A stretch of DNA of 64,000 bases from Rhexocercosporidium sp. MPI-PUGE-AT-0058 (lineage: Eukaryota > Ascomycota > Leotiomycetes > Helotiales). Position numbers and translations under genes: made by a program. The notes beneath the pieces were generated by a model. That model did no database searches. It was given only the letters and a program-made list of their open reading frames with translations, and was not told the DNA's origin. Position 1 is the first letter of the stretch. The number at the start of each line of letters is the position of its first letter. This document shows, one piece after another, positions 57,033-64,000 of this stretch. The stretch lies in the NCBI GenBank assembly GCA_020746875.1, contig JAGTJL010000032.1, positions 186,001-250,000 of the forward strand. The letters run 5' to 3'.

Positions 57033-57753
57033 AACGTAAATCGAAATATATATAGACTTAAATCAGACTCGACTCCTTAAAATAAAAGTAGTTTACTCGT
57101 AAAATAAATAAAAATATTACGGACTTAAATCGAAATGTAAACGAGTTTAAATTAGTAATAGTTCGCGTAATTAAGCGGTGTGACGAGTTCTACCGTGAGT
57201 TATTTATATTTTAGCTCTTAAATAAATTTAATTTTTAATTAATATTATTATTTTCTCCTTCGATTTAATTTTATTATTCCTCCGTCTCTTTCTCGTTATA
57301 TTATATTCTATTAAACTATATATTCGACTTACCTTCGTTATAGCTTCGATTTACTGCCGCTACACCCGCTACTTTGCTAATAACGTAATAAACTATATTT
57401 ATACTTTTTTTTAAAGTTAATAATATTAAATATAATCGCTATTATAATTAAAAGTCTTGATATATCGCCGCAAGTATTTTAATATCCTTTTATTATTAAT
57501 AAATATTAAAGTATTTATATTAACCTTAATAGCTTTTCGAGGAGACATACGACCTTATTTTAAAGCTACTTATAACTTAAAATGACTTCGCCGCCGGTAT
57601 TGCCTCGGCCGACGAGGTTCGAGACCTAGCTATTGCCGTGGTAGCCGCGGTAGACCGATTTACTTAGGCCGCCCGGTTTACCGGCGGTAACGCCTTATTT
57701 CTCTTTCGTCCCGCCTCCGCTACCCCCCGTCCTACCGCCGCTATTATTATTAC

Positions 57754-57756
<3 letters not shown>

Positions 57757-57790
<34 letters not shown>
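57757..57790. repeat. (ATT)n microsatellite
   Basis: About eleven ATT units within the internal region of the retrotransposon. Confidence 0.85.
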
Positions 57791-57794
<4 letters not shown>

Positions 57795-57855
57795 CCCTCC
57801 TTTGCCAGCTTTTTATTACGTAAAACGAGACTAACGCTCTCCTTTAGGAGTTATT

Positions 57856-58015
57856 TGTAACGACGCAAGAGCCTTGGACGTGAAGATAGACTTAATACTT
57901 AGAATACAAAAACTACAGAGCTACTGTACAGGAGGGAGGCATATATATAAGGAGTCGGAGGGGGGTCGGACCTGTTCCGGACCCCTGACCTAGCCGAAGC
58001 ATACCTGTCGTTACA
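57856..58015. mobile_element. nested solo LTR, 160 bp, with perfect TSD
   Basis: Begins TGTAACGA and ends TCGTTACA, an 8-bp perfect terminal inversion with TG...CA ends. It is bounded on both sides by TTATT (57851-57855, 58016-58020). Internally it keeps CA and TG dinucleotides and normal GC, with a TATATATAAGG promoter-like box near 57933. It therefore inserted after the surrounding element was mutated, or escaped RIP. No coding sequence; a TRIM-like element is the alternative. Confidence 0.75.
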
Positions 58016-60808
58016 TTATTGCGTTATATTTTTATTAATATTAATATACCTTTATATTACCTTTATATTAACTTCGATAAGCCCTTAAGGGCGAGGTTAA
58101 AAAGGAAAAGAATAAAAATAAAAATATAAATATAAAGGAGAATCTTTAGGTCCGCCGCTTCTTCTCTTTTAGCGAGGGCAGCCTTAAGTTATAAATAACG
58201 CCTTTAGGCTTTTATTATATTATAGTTTATGCCTTTACGCTTCTTTTATTTTACTTTCGGCGCTTTTTAAGGTTTAAATAAAGACTTTTACTTTTAATTT
58301 TTTTATTTTTATAACTTCCGTTATGATTCCAATTTCTTTTCTCTTAATATATCCCTTAAGTATTTTTATAACGCATTCTTAACGTATATAAAATAACTTA
58401 TAGGCTTTTAAATATTATTTATAATAAAATAGCCTTTTTAATAAACTAAATATAAGCGACCTCGTCTTATATTTTTATAAACTTAAATAAATTTAACTTC
58501 GAACTCTTTTTACTCTTAAACTTAAATTGCCTCCGGTCTAGTTTCGACTCCCTTTTATTTTTATTATAGTTTTAAAAATAATATATAAAAAATATTATAA
58601 ATATAATAAGTCAGGGGCAGTTTAAGTTAATATATTTAATTATAATTATAAATAATCCTTTTAATTTTAAAAGGCCTTAAAAATTTATTAATAAGCTTTC
58701 GAGAAGGCCTTAATTATTGAAAGTGCTTTATAATTAATAAAACTATATCTTCGACTTAAAACTTAACCTTTTTATATTTAATATTATAAATTTTTTAATA
58801 AGATTTAAAAGTAATTTAAAGCTTTTCCGTAAGTACTTCTCTTTTTTATTATAAAAGTCTTACTTTTTTAATTATAATAAGTACTCTTCCTTTTTAAACG
58901 TCGTCCTTAACGTTCGAATTAAGCTTTAGATTAAACTTATATAATATTTAAAAAGGTATCGAATTAGTAAATGTATATACCGAATTATTATATATAAATT
59001 CCGCTAAGGCTAGCTTAAAGGCCTAATTATTTAATAATAATTATAATATATTCTTAAATAAAATTCTAAGACTTAATTTTACCGTTTAATTTACTTATTA
59101 ATTTATAAATAAAATACAATATTAAGTCGGCGTTAAACTTAAAAATAAAACATTATTAAAAACTAAAACTTATTTATAAAAATAAAGCCTTTATTAATAG
59201 TAATACCCTTAAGGTATTTAAAGTCTTTATATATATATTATATAAAAAGCTCGGCTAGCTTAAGTATAATAATTGTCTTTATTACGGAAATATACTGAAT
59301 TAATTTCGTAAATCGATCGACGATTACGAAAATAAAATCGTATATTTAATTTACTCTTTTACTTGGCGGTAAGTTTATAATAAAATTTATAATTATTTCT
59401 TTTTAAAGTTTTAAAAAAAATAAAAAAAACGAAGCTAACTCGCTATAAAGCCGGTGCTTTCTTAGTTTTCCTTTTTAATACTTTACGTAAGTACTTACAT
59501 ATTTTTTTAACGTTTATACGTAGTCCTTATTAAAAGTATTTCCTTAAAAACAATTTAAAGGTTTTTTAAAACCTAAAGTGTTTTATTATAATATTATTAT
59601 AATTAATACTTAAAATCTTATTTTGAAGTAATTTCTTAAGTAATATATAAGTCTTATTATAATATTATAATAGTTTATTTTCGCATATCTTTTAGTGTCC
59701 TTCGGACTTAACTCGACGTCCTCTTAAAATTAATTCGTACGTCTTATTTATTATAAAAAGATTTACTTTTTATAAATTAAAAATTATATTTTAAATCGGT
59801 TTTAAAGGTTTATTATTTATTATTTTAATTTATAATAATATAACTATTACTCGCTATAATATATATTATTTATAACTAGTAATATTAATAATAAATTCGT
59901 TAAAAGCCCCTCGTGCCCCCTTCGATTATTCTTCGTTACCTTATAAATCTTTTATAAATAATCCTTAATTTAATTTTAATAACTTATCGGTGCGGGATTA
60001 TTTAAGCTCCGACTTTGAAAATATTATTAATAAAGGCCTTCTCTTTTATAACATCGTAGCTAAGCGTAGCTTTCGATATAACGTCGATAACTACTCTTTT
60101 TCTTTGTTTTTATCTTAATTAAATTCCGAGTCTTTAAGGTTAAGTCTTCACAAAGGCTTATTAATAGGATTTATAACTTTAATTTAATATTTAATAATAA
60201 AATTTAATTTAATTAATTCATCGACTTACCTCGCTTGCCGTCCAATAAGCCTCCGTTTCGTTATAAAGTATTTAAGATTATAATAATTTATTTAAACCGT
60301 AATAATATTAGAAGCGCCTTAAAGGTATTAATTCTATTACTTAAATGTATATTATTATTATTAATTTCTTATTATAAACTGTATACTATTGCTTAATAAA
60401 AGAGAGCTTCTTTAAATAAAATGCAATAGAGTGCTATTAAGCCTTTATACCGCTGCCGAATAATTAAGATAAAATTTTATTAATAATAAATTTTAAAGTA
60501 TTTATTTTTACTTAAATCTTTAATTAAAGGTCGAAATAATAAAAGATTAAAGCTTAAGGGAATCTCTCTCGTAAGATTAAGAACGCCGTAATAATTACGC
60601 GAGGGAATCGAAATGACTCCGTCTTCCTTCTTCTTTATATTCCTTTTAATAAATTAATAATAAATTAAATACCTTTTATATAATTATAAATAAAACGATA
60701 ATAAAAGTTAATAAACCTTAAGAATATTTATATACTTCGCTACGATTTAAGTAAAGGCCACTTTTAAATGTTCTCGACTTAGGAGGGGTTTATTTAAATA
60801 CTTATTAA

Positions 60809-60988
60809 GCTTATTATAAACCTTAAAAACTCCACAGTATTAATATTAAATGCGTATTTCTTAAGGTTAGCGTAGAGTTTATGAGTACGAAGCCTTTCGA
60901 GGACCTCCCGAATAGCTTCCGTATAGTCTTTAATACTTTTAAAAAAAATAAGAATATTATTTAAGTAAATTATATAAATAACGTTTAC
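60809..60988 (-). pseudogene. reverse transcriptase remnant (Ty3/gypsy)
   Basis: A 60-codon open stretch on the minus strand includes YLNNILIFF, where the catalytic YLDDILIFS of gypsy polymerases is expected. Both catalytic Asp codons now read Asn, as G-to-A changes would give. It is followed by VLERLRTHKLYANLKKYAF and VEFLRFIIS at the usual spacing. This fixes the superfamily and orientation. Confidence 0.8.
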
Positions 60989-63454
60989 TAGCCTAATTAA
61001 AGCTTAATTAATATAAGCTTAAAATGTCGCTAAAGTATTTAAAAGTCTAAAAGGAAGTACGTAATACTTAAAGTGCCCGTATCAGGTCCGAAATGCCGTC
61101 TTTTATTTGTCGCTTTATTTAATTCGGAGTCGGTAATACGTATTCTTTAAATTTAACTTTATAAATATTTTAATACGTTTTAACCGATCGAGGGTTTTAT
61201 TAATTAAAGGTAAAAAGGTCCGATTCTTTATTATAATAATATTAATTATAATAATATTAAGTCCTTTATAATTAATATATAATCGCAGTCCTCTGCCCTT
61301 CTTAAGTATAAATAAAATAAGCGCTCTTATAAGGCTAGTAAATCTTCGAATTTAATTTTTTTTTAAACTCGCTTCGAGGTATTCTTAAAGCACTATTAGC
61401 TTTAATTCGGAAAGTAAGTAAATAAGTCTTTATAATAGTTTTTTATTAAGTTCGAGGTCGATTTAATACTTTATCAAATAATATTTAAGTAGCGTTTTAG
61501 TATTTATTTTACTGGAAATTTCTTAATAGTCGATATATTTTAAAAGTAACTCGACACTTTTAATAGTCTTAGCGTTAAATACGACGTAATATATTTAATC
61601 TTTTTAAGTTTTCTTTATAAACTTCTTAATAAAAATAACGTTAATTTAATTCTTTTTAAAAGGAAACCGCTAAATCTTCGATTAAAAGCTAATAATAAAG
61701 TTAACTTTTTTAAGTTAAGGAAATCCTAAAATAAAAGTAACTCTTAAAATCTCGAAGTCGTAAGTAATATATAACTGCCGATACCCTTTCGTAATGCCTT
61801 TATAATTAATAATATATAATTATAAGGAATGAATTCCGTAAGTAATAAGTTCTCTTCCTTTAATCATAATTAAATTAATTTAATTAATTATAGGCTTTTA
61901 TTTACATTTAATTATAAACGCCTAAAAAACACAATTACCTTTAGCACTGCTATTAAGAAGTACTCGTTTAATTTGTATTCTTTTATTTAAAGTCCGAATC
62001 TTTATCGATATTATAATTTTTTGCCGTTCCTTTTCCTTACTTAATTTTATTAATAATAAAGAGATTAAGATTAAGTTAATCCGTTTTCCGTTCGTCGTAA
62101 CTTTATGTAATTTAAAAATATATATTCTTTTTTTAATAATTATAATATATAACCTCTAAGTGTTTTACTATTAAGTGGCCTAGCTTTTTATAATAATAAT
62201 ATTCTTTATTACTTAATCCTTTTGCTTTTGACTTAATATTAATAAGGGTTTAATTTATATTATTAAACTCGTCTTACCTTTAGTTTAAATTTAAAAAGAA
62301 AATATAAAATAATTTATTATTATAAAGGTAATCGTTATCCTTCTTTAAAGCCTTATTAATATCTTTTTAGGGTTTATTTTAATTATTTACTTTATTAACA
62401 TTTTTAATATAATAAGCTAAAAATATCAACTCTTTGTAAGTTTTAATAATTTCTCTCTTTAACTTAAGCTTTAGTTTAATGTAAAGAGTCCGTCGTCTCG
62501 CCGTATTATTTTTAATTTTTAATTATTACTTTAAGCTATTAAGAAAAGACACGAAATTATTTACTAACTTATTTTCGCACTATTAAGCGTTTTTATATCG
62601 ATTAAGTACCGTAAGCTCTTAATTTCTAGGGTTTATAATTAAGTTTAATATTTATTACTTAAGCTTATTTTAAATAAGTAAGTTTATCTTAGCCCTCGAT
62701 TTAAACTTAATTTACTTCTGTTTTACTTTTTCGTTAAAAGTAAAAACGCATTTATTAATTTTAATTTTATTTATAATATATATTTTCTTTTTATTTTAAT
62801 AAAACCTTCGCTTAATACTTTAAATAAAATACTAAGCCTTTTTAACGCTCTTACTTTTATATATTAAAAGCTCTCGCATCTTTAGAATTCGTTAATATAA
62901 TATTAAACGTATATCGAAGTCATCTCGAAGGAGTCTCGTAAGTTTATTATAATAATAATCCCTAATTATATTCGTGCGTCGACGCTTTCCTTTATTTATA
63001 TATCCTTTATTTTCTTCTTCTTTTTATTCTTTTTATATTATATTTACTAACTCTCTTTTTAAGTCCTTTTGTTTTTATATTACTTCTTTTAATTTTTTAA
63101 TTTAATTTTAATTGCTTTCTCCTTCTTTTTTTATTTAATTTATATTTAAATTTTTAAGATTTGTCGTCGCTTAACTTTAATAACTTTTTCGACATCCGAG
63201 TCCCTTTTATCGTTATTTATAAGACTTTTTAAACTTTTATTAAAGTATTAAAACTACTCGCTACGCTTAAGCAAATTATTTTTAAGGTTATTTTAAAGGG
63301 TATTTAATAATTAATTAATAAAGTAAGGTGAGGGTAATTATAGTATCTCCTTTACCGTTAAAACTGTCTTTTTCTTATTTTTAATTATTATAATTATTTT
63401 ATAAAGGCTTCGAATAAGTAACGAATTATTTTTATATAAATAAAGAAATTAAAA

Positions 63455-63656
63455 TATAAGGTTTAAATAATAAGGAATTATTATTTAAAACGTTTAAAGT
63501 ATATTAATTATAATTTATATTATTTTCTAACCTTTTAAATCCTCTTTATTCCCCTCCGAAGTAAATAAATAAAGATATTAACACGTAATCTGTGCCAAGC
63601 CTGCAAACCTTTTGTAAAACCCCCGACCCTCCTTGTATTAGATTCCACTCCTGACA
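63455..63656 (-). repeat. 5' LTR of the retrotransposon
   Basis: 202 bp. Its outer 70 bp (about 63590-63656) retain CA and TG dinucleotides and end CCTGACA on the plus strand, so the original terminus TGTCAGG is preserved on the minus strand. The inner part is mutated. Confidence 0.8.
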
Positions 63657-64000
63657 TTATCTTCCGGTATTTATTTTATTACTTTTTTATTATATACTTA
63701 ATATTTTCTTTTTTATATATTTTAATAACCGACGTAAGAAGTAAGTAGAAAAGCTAAAGTAAAGTACGTAAAAAAGCTTAAAAGCCTTTTATATTAATTA
63801 TAAGGACCGAAACCGTTAAGTGCTCGAACTAATATAAACTTATGTATTTAAAGATTTCTTAACTTTTAAAGTAAAATTAGATACGGCACCTCGATAGTTT
63901 CTTATAATATAATAAGAAATATAAGAAATCTAAAGAAAAATTATTTACTTTTAATATAAAAGTATTTTAAATTATTAAAAATATTAACTTTAATACGTAA

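Larger units (their letters stand above)
56573..63656 (-). mobile_element. RIP-degraded Ty3/gypsy-type LTR retrotransposon, 7084 bp
   Basis: Two direct repeats of exactly 202 bp bound the element. Flanks TTATT (56568-56572) and TTATC (63657-63661) differ only by a C/T transition, fitting a 5-bp target duplication later hit by RIP. Orientation is minus: just inside the left LTR the minus strand reads the purine tract AAAAGAGGAGG, as a polypurine tract upstream of a 3' LTR, and reverse-transcriptase sequence is readable on the minus strand near 60.8-61.0 kb. No open frame spans the element, so it is dead. A younger element is nested within it. Confidence 0.8.
54940..64000. other. RIP-saturated AT-rich block
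   Basis: Composition shifts abruptly to very AT-rich DNA with almost no CA or TG dinucleotides, the footprint of repeat-induced point mutation (C to T at CpA on both strands). It continues to the window end. It contains a degenerate LTR retrotransposon, a nested solo LTR and AT-rich satellites. The sequence flanking the retrotransposon (54.94-56.57 and 63.66-64.0 kb) is also mutated and is probably an older repeat. No intact gene is seen. Confidence 0.85.

Noticed and set aside
57583..57745. GC-rich patch as a second intact insertion
   Set aside because: It still lacks CpA/TpG almost completely, so it is RIP-resistant composition of the host element, with no terminal repeats or target duplication.

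Overview
The window looks like chromosomal DNA of a filamentous ascomycete (Pezizomycotina). Genes are split by many short introns (about 45-65 bp, GTRNGT donors, CTRAC branch points). Typical fungal families are present: Zn2Cys6 regulators, a NACHT-type NLR, HsbA cell-surface proteins and MFS permeases. The right end is an AT-saturated block depleted of CpA/TpG, as left by repeat-induced point mutation (RIP). A Leotiomycete (Helotiales-like) origin is my guess only; nothing here proves it. All exon models were joined by eye from splice signals, and each joined coding length is divisible by three.

Layout. 0-7 kb: the 3' end of a soluble fumarate reductase gene, a convergent gene for a 922-aa coiled-coil/C2H2 protein, and a divergent nine-exon Hsp70-like ATPase gene; the last two each contain one GC-AG intron. 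7.6-10.8 kb: a decayed NACHT-type NLR. 11-22 kb: four HsbA-family secreted or GPI-anchored cell-wall proteins on both strands, interrupted by a DHA1-type MFS exporter and followed by a fatty-acid/sterol hydroxylase at 23-24 kb. A 157-bp Tc1/mariner-type MITE lies at 19.7-19.9 kb. 24.1-28.1 kb has no recognisable gene. 28-36 kb is a housekeeping-like block: LSM3, a GTPBP1-like GTPase, a hydrophilic low-complexity protein, and a PIF1-family helicase fused to an RNase H1-type hybrid-binding (viroplasmin) domain.

36.5-44.4 kb looks like a small catabolic gene set: class II aldolase and a DenD-like NAD-dependent dehydrogenase transcribed divergently from a 562-bp intergenic region, then a Zn2Cys6 regulator and a Dal5-type organic-anion permease. 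I infer uptake and oxidation/cleavage of a C4 sugar acid (such as a tetronate). 45-52 kb holds a membrane-anchored alpha/beta hydrolase, a TauD-type Fe(II)/2-oxoglutarate dioxygenase and a second zinc-cluster protein.

From about 54.9 kb to the end the sequence is a RIP-saturated AT-rich block. It contains a minus-strand Ty3/gypsy-type LTR retrotransposon (56573-63656) with two 202-bp LTRs and a readable, mutated reverse-transcriptase segment. Nested in it is a later, unmutated 160-bp solo LTR (57856-58015) with a perfect 5-bp target duplication. A degraded multi-exon gene sits at the left edge of the block.
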